64,000 bases of DNA, taken from Pterobdella sp. o SKG-2022 (lineage: Eukaryota; Annelida; Clitellata; Hirudinida; Piscicolidae). Below the pieces are notes generated by a model. That model saw nothing but the letters and a program-made list of their open reading frames with translations. It was not told where the DNA came from and ran no database searches. Positions 12,791 through 25,159 of this stretch are shown here, piece after piece. The translations under genes were made by a program, and so were the position numbers. Every line of letters begins with the position of its first letter. The first letter of the stretch is position 1. Location of the stretch: assembly GCA_964035795.1 (NCBI GenBank), contig OZ038320.1:4775896-4839895 (forward strand), in the 5' to 3' direction.

Positions 12791-13718
12791 TATAAAAAAA
12801 TTATATTTTAAATAAGTTAAAATCAAGAACTTTTAAATTGTGTTACTATACTCGAAATTGTTTTTCAAAATTGTATATATTTAACATCAAGTTTGAATTT
12901 TGCAATACTGTTTATAGAAGAAAATTTTATCTTGTAAGCATTAAGAATTCAACAGTTTAATTTTGTTTCTTATATAACACTTAATCACCAAATCACTGTG
13001 CAACTAAGCTAACAATGGCGTGTGAGTACATACTTACTAACTTCCTCTCATTTTTGTTATTTCTATTGTTATTCTCGTTATTTTTTTTATTATGTTTCAT
13101 TTTTATTATTATTGTTGTTGATGTTATTATTTTTCGTTTTAATATTCATACTAAAATTGTCATAATCATTTTACACTCCTGAATTAAGAGTATTAGGATG
13201 TACAATAATTTTATAATGAAATCACAACTTATAGAAGAATATTAATCAATACGTTTTCAAGTACAATTTATTAACTTACTTGCTAATTACTAACTAAAAA
13301 TTATGTTCTATTAATTGAGTCATTGTTTCAATTTTTATACAATTCCTTTATGTTTCCGTCATAAGTTTGAAGAAGCAGTTATAAACTTTATTTTACTTCA
13401 AGCTGTTCAACCATGAGTGAATGACATTCTATTATTTGCTGTTCGTTGCTACCGATTTTCTGTTGAATAAAGGACTTTTTCCATGATTTTTTATCATTGA
13501 AGTCCACTCTGGTAATATGGCTTTGCACCTTTTTTACTATATAAACTTATATTGAAAAGATTCACAGATCTTATTCTATGTACTAAGCTTCATAGCACAA
13601 ACGTACTACATTTATCATATGTTTTTATTTATTTATTTTCAAAAAAAGACTTCAGATTTTGTTGAATTTATTTTGAATACAAAGTTTTTTTTAAATATTG
13701 ATTTATATCATTTAAATA
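12791..13718. other. Spacer upstream of the first ADAM gene
   Basis: Presumed promoter and 5' untranslated region of the ADAM gene that starts at 12790 on the minus strand. AT-rich; no clear promoter motif or further open frame recognised. Confidence 0.4.
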
Positions 13719-14642
13719 TTGCTAAAACAGAAAAAACTCCCAAAACAAACTTCTATTAACAATTTGTTGAAAAACATAGAAGTGAAACAATTCAAGTATT
13801 TGGGAGCTATTCTCACAGATAAAGTAGAACTAAACGCAGAAGTGGACGCTCGAGTCAATAAAGCATTAATAGCTTTTGGATGCTTAAATAAACTGGTGTG
13901 GTACCAGTCTGCAATCAAACACAGTACAAAATTCCGCCTGTTCAAGGCTGTGATACTCCCTGTTTTATTATACGGATGTGAATCCTGAGCCCCACTTAAT
14001 CATCACATTCAACGTTTAAATACCTTCATCAATCGCTGCATACGAACAATACTTGGTCTGTCGCTTTTCGACAAATTAAGAAATACTGACCTAAGAAGAC
14101 GTGCAAACATCGAACGCGTTGAAACAATACTCCAGCGTAGACGACCTAGATGGCTTGGCCATATCGAGAGAATGGAAAATACACGTTTTCCAAAACAATT
14201 ATTAGTCAGTAAATTTGAAGAAGGTAAAAGACCTCATGGAAAACAACGTCAAAGATGGCATGATGTTATGAATGCTGACCTAAAAAGCCTAAATATGGTT
14301 TCATCATGGAGAACTAAAGCCCTAAACAGAAGCCAATGGCGAAAAGAGGTCAACGTTAAGTTGAATGAGTTAAACCTGTTCAAAGAAGATAAAGAAAAGG
14401 ACAAAAAGGACCGCAAGAAAGAAAACTCAGGGACTATAACAGATCTGAAATGTCTTCAACGCAACAAGGTCTGCCTTAACAAGACTGGTTTAGTGAATCA
14501 CATCAGACTATCACACACCACTGACTTTCAAACAACAATAATTTGCCAATTCTGTGGTAATAAATTCAAAAAACAAAGAATGCCGAATCATAAGAAGAAA
14601 TGTCAAAAAACAGCAACACATACCCTTCCTGCACCTGCCTGA
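13719..14642 (+). pseudogene. 5'-truncated LINE: end of reverse transcriptase plus C-terminal zinc fingers
   Basis: One reading frame of about 308 codons interrupted by a single TGA at 13986-13988. That stop falls where related LINEs have YGCESW, so a TGG to TGA change is likely. Upstream is the late reverse-transcriptase part (FKYLGAILTD). Downstream are the conserved RRPRWLGHIERM block and a C-terminal zinc-finger region with CQFCGNKF and a following H-x4-C. This C-terminus is typical of non-LTR retrotransposons of animals. The 5' half, including the polymerase active site and the endonuclease, is missing, so the copy is dead. It lies between the two ADAM genes. Confidence 0.8.
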
Positions 14643-17600
14643 AGGTGGATGAATGCAGCTGAAAAAGAAGATATCATTTAAATGATAAGTTTTTTTTAAA
14701 GAAATCTCATGACGGTAGTATTTTGTGTTAGCCTTTTTATGTGTTTTTGTTCTCACTGTAGTAGCCTTGATTGCCTAAAAAGATGGAAGATTATACAATA
14801 TTTAAAATATTTATTTTTTTGAATTATTATAATAACAATATTACACTGTACTGTTGTATATGTCCCAGTAAGTGGGTTTAGCAGTCCGCTTAGATTATTG
14901 ATAGTTGTTTATAAAATGAGCCATTTATTTTGAAAAAGTTTTTCAATACTGCCGGCCAAAGTTAATTTCAAACTTGGAAGTACAAATTCAAGATTAGCCG
15001 TTTTCAAACTTGAACAGTTTGCTTTGTCGTTATCAACTAGGATCATCTGTAAAGCCAAGTTAAAACGATAATAGAATATCAGTTTATCAACACCTGCTAC
15101 CAGATTCTACTGGTACCCGGGCTATAACAATGAACTACAACTAAATGCGCTAATTTTTGATGAAGTTTTACAGCGATGTTCACAACACTCAGAAATAAAA
15201 AACACATCATTGTATAATATAAGTTCATCCACAGGTAGGTAATTATCATAGAAAAATATTTTTTCTAAAATGTTTCATTTTTACCATAATTAAATTGAGT
15301 ACTGAAGTCATTCATAATATATATAATATAATATATATATATATAATATAATGATATATAATATTTTCACCTGATAAAACTAATTATTGTTTTTTAATTG
15401 ATTCATAAACATTAAATCTTCAATGCTCTTGCCATTTTTTTAAAGTCTTTGACTAACTTACTTCCTAATCAAAGCCAAAAATATTTCATTTCCCAGCTAA
15501 ATTTAGTTACGAACAGCTATGTTTATAATTTTTAATCTCAAGTCAAAATATCAACATGATTGAGCTTAAAAGACTAGATAAAGATTATCGATAAACTGTG
15601 AGTGGATTTAATATTTTTAGTAACACAAATATTTTCATTCTTAGACTAACATTATCAAGTGCGTTCCGTAAATTTATAACAATGTTAGGAATTTCGACGT
15701 TTCTAATAACTTCATTTTTAATGCAGTTGAACAGCATTGAATGTCTATCAAAAACTTCTCAAGGCTAACTTTCACATCAAGTACCACAAAATAGTCTTTA
15801 GGTTAATAAATTACATTTGAAGTTTTTTGCATCCTTAAATTATTTCAAAAATTATGTTTCATCAGTCTTACTCAATTGACGCAAAGTTTATGAATTTCAG
15901 AACACTAAATGTCATTAAAACCGATTAAACGTATATACCCACATAATAGATTAGAATAAATTTCAACGTGTCACGAGTTCTTCCATATTTACTGCATGGT
16001 TGTACATCTACTATTTTTAATGCATTACATTATTAGTAATGAAGTATCATTGTGAGTCATGCTTTATTAGGTATTCAAGAATGATTACATAGTCCTTATG
16101 ATGAGTGGAGGGGAGACTATTATGTAACTTTTTTAAAAATTCGCATATGTATTTCAAAAATCTTTTGTTTCAAGGTACCAAACCAATAGTTATATTTTAT
16201 ATAACAAATGAAACTATAATTATAGATAAAAACTTCCTCATTTTATAATCTCAAAAAATCATTTCACAAACAAAGCATTTGTTTAGTCAAACCACTATCT
16301 CAATTTTAGTCAGCGTGGTTGGATATTTGTAACATTGAAACTTATAAACAACTAACACCTCACGAGAACTGCCTATTAATCTGTAACATTGAAAAGCAAT
16401 CAAGTTGTAAGACGCCCGTGTGTCATGATGTGTTGATGATTTACATGAAACTCGTGTATTTGATAACTTTGCTAATAAATAAAATTTTTATATGAGTTGT
16501 TGAGGATCAGATTGGAAGTATATTAATATGAAATTTTCAAAATGTGAAATATATGTAACTCAGTGTTGCACCTTTGTTTATTGAAGTTTTTATTTTCACT
16601 AGGGGATTCCACGCATTAGACCTAACTGTACGTTTTGGGTCATTGAAGCTTTTTTTTTTCGTTTTCCTTGTTGTTTTTGGGCTCTTTTTGATGAGAAATT
16701 TTTAATCTAAATGTTATAACTTTTTTTCTGAATATATTTTCACTGTTGTTTGTTTATTCCGGTTTATGTCTCTAGTCCTACAGATCCGGGCGTGCTTTGC
16801 TACTTATGTTTTGACCTGTTATATTTGATTGCCAAGAAAATGCCTTAGAACTCAAAAAACGCAGAAGAAAAGCTTCATTAAAGAGAACATTAAGATTTAT
16901 TATAAAAACTGTTATTTTTTTTTCAAAATATCAACTTGCTCAAATTAGTATCTTTGAGCTTGCCTTGAAAATCTATGATTTAATTTTTATATATTCAAAA
17001 AATTTCCCAGTTTTTGCTAGTTCTTTATGAAGACTGAACTCATCAAAAACTTCATTTTCTCAAAACGAGAGTGCATTTGAAATTTTTCTCATTTTGAAGA
17101 TTTTGAGTATCCATTAATCTTTGCCTTGAAAAGTACATGAGATATTGCTAAAAAATTACCTAGATTCTATATTTAATGCTTTTGGCGGGTTTTTCATGAG
17201 TTATTTCCCATCACAGAAAAATTTTGTAATGGAAAAAAAGACACAAAACCAAACATTAATTACTTAATGAAGAAAGTAAGATATTGTTCTAAACGTCATT
17301 CTGACTGTTTGTCATGAAAATAAATGGTTGGTTTATAACCATAATGATAAGCATTTGTAAAATTTTTGAGGTTTTTATTTTTAAAACAAGTTTATTTTAA
17401 ATTATACTGCTGTATGCGTCCCAACAACTGGGTTGACAGCAGTCGTCCTAGATTTTTGGAACTCATACTGTAAATAATACAAAAATAAAATTTAATGCAA
17501 TTAACAATACAATATTCAAAAATTATCGTAAAAATCTGGTGGTTTGAAAGACAGCTTCGAAAACAAAAACTAAAACTTTCCTACATGTCCAACAATGAAT

Positions 17601-17664
17601 GAATAAATGCAAAAATTCAGCATGAAACTTCAGAGAGAATGAAGCATAAAACAAGGCATCAAAA
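14643..17664. other. Intergenic DNA between LINE relic and second ADAM
   Basis: Contains the interspersed repeat at 14843-15120, an AT-dinucleotide tract at 15319-15362, and a partial match to that repeat at 17395-17460 (GCGTCCCAACAACTGGG). No protein-coding exon recognised. The sequence just left of 17665 is the 3' flank of the second ADAM gene. Confidence 0.4.
14843..15120 (+). repeat. Interspersed repeat, copy 1 (plus orientation)
   Basis: Matches the reverse complement of 33375-33665 over most of its length. Shared landmarks in order are a GTCCCAGTAA block, CTACTGCC/ATACTGCC, a GATCATCTG-AAAGCCAA block, and AATATCAGTTTAT-AACACCT. It begins 200 bp after the LINE stop codon, so it might be the LINE 3' tail, but copy 2 has no LINE frame beside it. 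Confidence 0.6.
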
Positions 17665-20600
17665 TCAGATCACAGATTCATTGTTCTTATATTTTTGTCT
17701 CATGAAAGCGTTGTTATCATCCAATTCATTAAACTTCAAAACCACTCCGTCATTAACCCCACGTGGCTTATGAGGTTTCTTAAAGGCAATCTTTTTATTT
17801 GACAACGCTTCATTGAAAGGATTTCTGTAGTTGTTTTGAGTAGACAAACCATTGTAGTCTTTGTTACGTGAGAATTCTGGTTGAGCGTTAGATGTCATTT
17901 TTTGATTGAATTCACCCTGATGGTTGAAGCCCCCGTTGCTGAAAGCGTTTTTAGACAGTTTAATATTGTCATTGTTTGTGAGATCTATGGGAGTATTGAA
18001 GAGTTTGTTGTTTTTTGGAGGTTTAGGAGCGGGTCTAGACGGCATCACTTTGTTTCTAAATTTTTTTTGGGAATTTGATTTTCTTTCGTTCTCTTTGATT
18101 TCTTTATAATTAGCAGGAGGTGGTTGAGGTGGTTTGAATTTTGGTGAGTTGGTTATTATGGTTGTCTCGTCTGGCAGTTTGCTTCTACAACTGTTGTGAA
18201 GTATTCTAGTTTTTCAGCTCAGTTTATAATTAATGATAAAACTTTCTAAAATTATTCCATACATAAAACTTTTAAATTTTTACATTTAAAATTATAAGCA
18301 GTAGAAAATAAGATAATGATTATAATTTTAAAAAATATTTTATTACAAATAAGTAACCTAGTCAAAATACTAATATTAAAATATTTTACAATTTGAGCTT
18401 TTTATACTTCAACAAGGTGGCTAGACGGTTCTGGTGTGTGCAGTCATAAACGATCAATGCAGTGAGAAGAGCAAGTATGAGAACCAGGAAGAACATGCCA
18501 ATGATGAGGCCATCTTGGTCTGTGGTGGGTAGCAAGAAATAAGAAGACATAAATTCAATGCATATTTATGAACATAGATATATGAAAACTAGTCATGTAT
18601 GTGTATAGATGCATACAAAAAAATTCTGGTTTTTTTTAAATAAAATATTTACTATAGTGAAGTTCTTATTACAAAATTAAGAATTGAATGAATTGTTTTG
18701 ATTACTTTTAGGAATAGATGCCCATGTATCGCATTGGTCTCCAGTAAAATCCTTTTCGCATATACATGTCCCATCATTACTGCAGATCTAAGAGGAAATC
18801 ATATGCTATAAATAGGCTTTTTGTTAGTTTATGATCAAAAAAAAACTTTCAAAAGCATTATAAACAAATTTACTATAATTTAATGATGAAATTTAGTTTT
18901 TTTAAACTTTTTAGTTGGTTTTAAGATATTATATGCTGTAAAAAAATTGAAAAATAAAAACGATAATTTATATTAAATTTAGCTACATGACGAAACGAAA
19001 TTCGAATAATTTTTAATAGATGCACAAAACCTACCCCTCTGTCGCATATTGGACATTTCTTCGTCACCAAAACATCTTTGCTCAAGCATTGGCCTTCTTT
19101 GCATACCTTTGAAGTGGTACATGACTGGTACTTTCCATTGTGAATAAGTTGATTTTGAATGAAAATGGCTCTTAATTTGAATTTGTCAATGGAAATTAAA
19201 ATAAAAAATTGAAAATTTTGAAAAGTTTTCCAGGCTTTATTTGGAAAATTTTATTTAGTTATTTTTAACCATAACGTATTAAATCCAATGTTGCCATTCA
19301 AAAGCTCACTCTATCGTCTCCACAGGGGGAACCATCAGCCACCATTCCTGGGTTGTTCTGGATTGTTCCATAGTCGAAGGTGACACTAAAACAGTTTATT
19401 GAGGCCATTCTTCTGAAAGACCTCGATACAATATTGCGAGTTATGCTCAAGTTTTGCAGATCAGCATTACATTTCAAAGAACCGCACAAAACATTTCTGT
19501 GAATTGATTTTATTTAATAATTTTATGAGGAATTTGAGTTTTGAAGTTTTTGATCTTAAGTTGATAGTTAATCAAAACAAAACACTGTTTCAAAAATTGA
19601 AATAATGCTAAATAAAGCAGAAAAGTTATGAAATTCTGAGCATACACTGAAGAGCAGGGCATGTAGTTATCATAAGCAGCATCGTAACCACAATGGCCAT
19701 CGGATGTCCCTTGGGTGTTTAAGTTGTAGCACTCGATCGACCCATCCTCGGCTGTGTCTCCATACAAAAGCTTGCATTGCTCGTGTCTGTTTGTGCATTG
19801 TCCCCCGAAACATGAACCCGGTTTCTATGGGTTGAAATTTTTAAAAGTTTCTTAAATCAAATTGAATATTCGGTGAGTTAAAATTTTGTGAGCTTTGAAT
19901 AGTAATGATGTAAATGAGATAAAAAACATTAAACGTTTAGAATTAATAAAGAGAAAAATAAAAAAGGCTAGAAAACAATAATAGCAAAAAAATAAAAAAA
20001 TAGTGGCATTTTGACTTACTCCATTAGTTTCACACTTAGTTCCATCTTGCACATATGTGTTCACAGGACAAACAGAACTTTCTCCATTGCAATACTCTTC
20101 AATATCACAGACTTCTAAAGTTTTGGGCCTACATAGATGGCTTGTCCTTTTTAAGGTGCATGACTCTATTTCACAACAGTCTCCGTATGCACATTGGCCT
20201 TTCAGTGTGCACTTCTCCTCATCACAACATTTTTGATTGCAAATCTGTAGTTTATAGATGCATTTTGAAGTTTCCATCTTTTTTCTCAAAATGCTAACTG
20301 GATAAGTTCTTAAATATTAGTTAATGGTCTAGTTGTTAAATAAGGTTTTTTCCCAATGAGTGGATCAAATTTCAGATCGATTCACCTTTGTGCGATGTTT
20401 TATTTTTTTCTATGTATTTTAACAGTCTATTTCAAAATAAAAAATTAGTTTCAGTTGTTAAATTATGCTTTTTTTTGATTATGTACTAAAGAGCCAAAGA
20501 TTCCTAACATGAGAAGGAAGTCTGCCACAATCACATTCTTCATTGTTTTCCAAGATACCATTGCCACACACAGATAAATACTGGTCCAAAACTTTGGGTA

Positions 20601-23600
20601 TGTTACGTAAACAGATTTCACTACCTTTCACCAGAGAAGAATTCATTTGGTCTATGGAGCACTGAGAAAATTTTTCTGGTCCCAAAATCATTCTTAAATA
20701 CAATTTTTTTTAAATGAATAAAAATTTTTCTGATTTAAATTAAATTTTCAAATTTACTTTATTACAAGCATTGAATTTTTTTCATTAGCTCTAAGTTACC
20801 ATGAAAAAGATTTTATTCTAAAACATTCAATATAATAGGCTAAGTAAAATGATGAATTATAAGCAATAATTTATAAAATAAAATACAATATATTAAAATT
20901 CATAATACAGAATATTGCACATATTATATTTACTAACGGTATCTGAGAGTTCATGATGCATTTTGAATCACGGCATTCACAGTCCGGCACATCTACAGAA
21001 ATATTAAAGACCCTGCCTATATAGTGAGCCAAAATTGAACCTGTAACCTCTGATCTGTCATCTAGCACCTTTGTTAGTGGTGTGAATGATTGAAAGTAAA
21101 GTTAGTGGATTTTTTGCTTTGTTTTTTCAAGGTACTTAAGGAAAATTAAACTCATTCAAAAAATACTTTCTTGTACTCTAAGCATTCCGTTGTTTTAGTA
21201 ACATGATCGTTTGAATAACTAATAGTGCCATATAAGTGAAAAATGCTCCATTTATTCATAAAATGCTAATTATAAACTTTTTGTTATATATAGTATACAA
21301 ATTTACTATAAATGACATATAATGTATTATATTTACTTCAACTAACCCGTAATACCCCGACAGAGTCTGATTTAGAGCATATAGAATCCACATTGACTTT
21401 ACCATATTTCAGGTAGCCAAAATCTACTCGTCTTTATAATTAAAAATTATCTATTAATATTTCGAAATACATTTTCTATTTTTGTGTGGCCTTTATAAGA
21501 TGAAGCATCTATCAATTTAATTTTGCTCATAGAATATAATTTCAAAAACACACTTCCTTTTAACTATATTATAAATACCTAACCAAACAACTAACGTCAA
21601 AAGAAATGCAACATCAGTAGGAGTAGTTACATAAGTAGATTGATATTGCATCCAGTTTTTGAACGTCAAATCTATATCTTCAGTAATAATGGTTTTGTCT
21701 GCACCTGCCCACACCTCCACTCCCACCAAAAGAACTGTGATTCCCAGGGGCTGGAACAACTGGTTTTTAGCGGTTTTGCTATGTTAGTTTTATTATTACA
21801 TGAAGTTTTTTTTCAATTATAGTTTATTGTACTGCATTATCTTCACTCTAATTAACTGATCAACTTTTATTCGTATTATTCCATTATATTTTCGTTTATA
21901 ACATTGAACCGCTTCAAACTTAAAATCTTCATTTTTACAGACTCTTTTTCTATCTTATTAGAAATTTTTTTAACACTGAAAAAAGCTTTTTTAAGGCATA
22001 ATGACGTGGGAATTAAAGATGCCAGACGATTAATTATTGGCATTTCTCAAGATAATATTAACTACAATAAATGAGGTTCAATAAATCATTATGCAGAACA
22101 ATGTGATATTTGCTTTGGGTTTAAGAGGTACAAACACAATTTGAACCAATTTTATTTGTAAAACAAACTTTGAGCAGATCATTTTCAAATGGTTAGTTAC
22201 ATAATGCTTTATAAGTTGAAATACTTCTTTCTACTTTAGTCAAAGTATTTAATGTTTATAGGATCAAATTTTTTCGAACACTTTACTTATAGTTAATATG
22301 CAGTTTTATTCATTTTGGAAAGGATACCCCAAGCTATTATATTTTCTACATCATGCTTTTACCAAATCCCTCAACATCAATTTAAATACCTTGGAAGATT
22401 TACACAAATTAAGAACTGCCACTGACAAAAACAATGAAAAAACTCATTAGCAACTGACAATGCTCTTAACTATATTTTTTTTTCGAAAAAATATAAGTTT
22501 GAAAAAAAAAAATACTCTTACCAAGTTAACTCTGTTGGCAATCTCCTTACTACTTCTCACAACATCACTCACTGCTTCCTCTCCATACTGTTGATACTGT
22601 ATAATATATGTATGTAACTATATAATAATGCTTGAAGTTCATAAAAATATAAGTTGATACTGTTTAATATTTGATGTGTACCGCTACATAATGTGTTGTT
22701 TCTTGTTCATATAATATGGTGGGCTGTAAAACTTGAGATTTATACGAAATCTCAATTGAAAAAGAGTTATAAATTGAAGTAATTAAAGAGTATGAACAAA
22801 AAATTTTGATATGGAAGAAACGTCCAAAAATTAGTAGAGAATATAGCAAATTATGAATCCAAACAACACTCACTCTAGTTAAGTCGTTAGCCAAATACAA
22901 TTCTAACACTAGTCTTTCTTCAAGGCTTGTTCTTGCCAGAGATCTTTTTCTCTTTTGAGAAGTATACAATGAAAATATTATTTGTACTCAATATATTATA
23001 AAAGTTTAAATGAAACAAATATATGTAGTTTTTTATAATAATATTTATAGGTTTCTATCGGATAAAATAATTAAAAACTAAAAATGGATTTAAAAAAAAA
23101 TTTTTTTTAATACCAAGAATATTTGATAAGATCACATGAATTAAATAAATTTATTCACCCTTTCAAGTTTTTGTGGATAAAAACCGGAAGTAGAATGTTG
23201 TCTCCGCCCACTTATCAATAATCCACTTCCACCTGGATATATAATCAATGGTTTTAGAACGTTTAGTGGTGAAACATGGAGTATTCAAGGAGAGAGAGTA
23301 TTTGGAAATATTGCTTTAAAAAAAATAAGAATATTTTGTTGATTTTGTAGAAGAGCAGGGGTTTTAATTGATGAGATTTATGAATAATAATGGAGGAAGA
23401 TGATAATACATTTTTTATTATATTAAAATACTTGATAAAATAATATAAGTATTTAATGGATTACTGTGGAGATTTAGATTTTTTAAATAACATTATTATG
23501 TAATTTTAATAAATTGAAAAAGTCTACAAGTAAATGGAATAATTTAAGACAATGAAATATAGTATATGAAAAATTTAAAAACCATAACAAAAATAGAAAA

Positions 23601-25159
23601 TGAATTAAAAATCCATAAAGTTTCCTAAGTATTTCTTCAATTTCAAGAAACTTTTAAACGAACCTGTAACGAAGTATTAAAGAAATGCTTTACATAAATT
23701 TGATTTTAAAATTCTGCATTTTTTAGGCTTTGTTCATTAAACAATGTTAACCTTCAAAAAAGAAGTTTTGCTTCAAAGAATTCCTATCCCATTTATATTA
23801 TATAATAAATTATCTATTTATTTAATATACTTCCTAAACAATTGAAATTCTCAAAAGCTTAAAATTCTGTATTTACGTACAAAATACATTTATATATATA
23901 AATACATGTAATTATAAGCAATAGTTACATTCCCTAACAACTAAAAGCCCAAACAGTCTAAATATATTCATGAATCGATCAATGATAATATTTTGTATGT
24001 ACCGTGCCTAGTATTAATTGTTTTTTATCATGTTATGAGAGCAAATACATGCAAAATATATTGTGTATTATTGTATTAACTCTTGAAGTTAGAGCCACTG
24101 TAATCATACTCGTTATTGTATGGTTATGCTTATAGTTAATTAATATAATTTAATTTTTGTTGCCTTGATGTTAATACAATCGTATTATTTATTGTATTAA
24201 GACTCTTAGTTGACTTCATTATACTCATGCTCGTTATTCTATTTGAATTCTCGAATCATGCTATAACCATAGTTATTGTTGTATCAAAACATTTATTGCT
24301 CAAGCAAAAAGCTAATTTGTTTTGAATACCCTCACTTAAGCTATTTCCAAAATCTTAATTGAATTAAAACGCTTCTAGCTGGTTCCACTAAAACTGCCTT
24401 TGTTGTCTCGGCATACTTCACTTCACTATATGATAGTTTTTTAGAAACATCGTATATTCTTTTGTACCTTTTTACTGTACGAAATATATGATAATATCTT
24501 AACAACTTGATAATATATAGAATAAATAAACCAACTCACTTGTTTCATGGAGTAGGCTTAACAAAATGGCCAAGAAGAATAAAAATATTGTATCAAAATT
24601 ATGGTTTGATGTCCTTGTGGTTATTTGATTTATGAAAACGGTTATAAGGTTCTTAGATTTAAATAAGTGTCTATCCAAATTAGTTTTTGATTTTGAAGGC
24701 TCAAACTTTGAAAAAGTTTTTGATTTTCTTGTCGTTTTTGAGGATATAACGTTATCATTATAACTAGGAGTGTTTTTGGCTATAGTTCCAACAATATGAC
24801 TTGTGTTATAAATTTCAGATTCATTTATAAGCATTTTATATTAAACAAAAAAAATAATGTTATTTATTTTGAAAAAATATACAATTAATCAGTTTTAGAG
24901 GGTAGTCATGGTGGTTAAAAATTCAAAAAAACACAAACACACTGTTCCATTCATTTGATTCAAAGGCTGTACGCTCACAATTGCTTTTATATCTGTCTTA
25001 TATTTATATAGATTGGTTGGTTGGCGAATACTTATATATGTATCCATGTATTTAATATAATGGACATAAAAGCGGTCTGTATTTCTCATTATAATGTGAC
25101 TACATGTCAATATTTTATGAGTCAAATTATCACCGTTTGAATTTGTTATTGAAGTTATT
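17665..25159 (-). CDS. Second ADAM, predicted catalytically dead; metalloprotease part possibly disrupted
   Basis: Exons 5' to 3': candidate 25159-24979 (prodomain-like, link unresolved), 23232-23159, 22951-22874, 22596-22522, 21759-21596, 21423-21347, 21068-20938, 20692-20509, 20244-20020, 19824-19646, 19496-19310, 19106-19035, 18787-18706, 18519-18408, 18184-17665. Many exons equal those of the first ADAM in length and phase (78, 164, 184 and 187 nt), so the two are duplicates. A furin-type ERRKRS site is kept. The zinc motif reads HYIGRVFNISVDV: Glu and two of three His are lost. The last nine exons form one clean frame of 563 residues: end of metalloprotease, disintegrin, cysteine-rich, EGF-like, one membrane segment, and a tail with FKPPQPPP and RPAPKPP. 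Exons 21759-21596 and 21423-21347 do not agree in phase. First exon and signal peptide not found; an open stretch near 25674-25886 might hold them. Likely role: adhesion or scaffold rather than proteolysis. Confidence 0.75.

Noticed and set aside
14511..14756. 81-codon minus-strand frame with Cys-rich stretch
   Set aside because: Antisense shadow of the LINE zinc-finger end.
24499..24834. A 111-codon minus-strand frame with a hydrophobic segment, as an exon of the second ADAM
   Set aside because: No splice combination gives phase agreement with the neighbouring exons, and no ADAM resemblance is clear.
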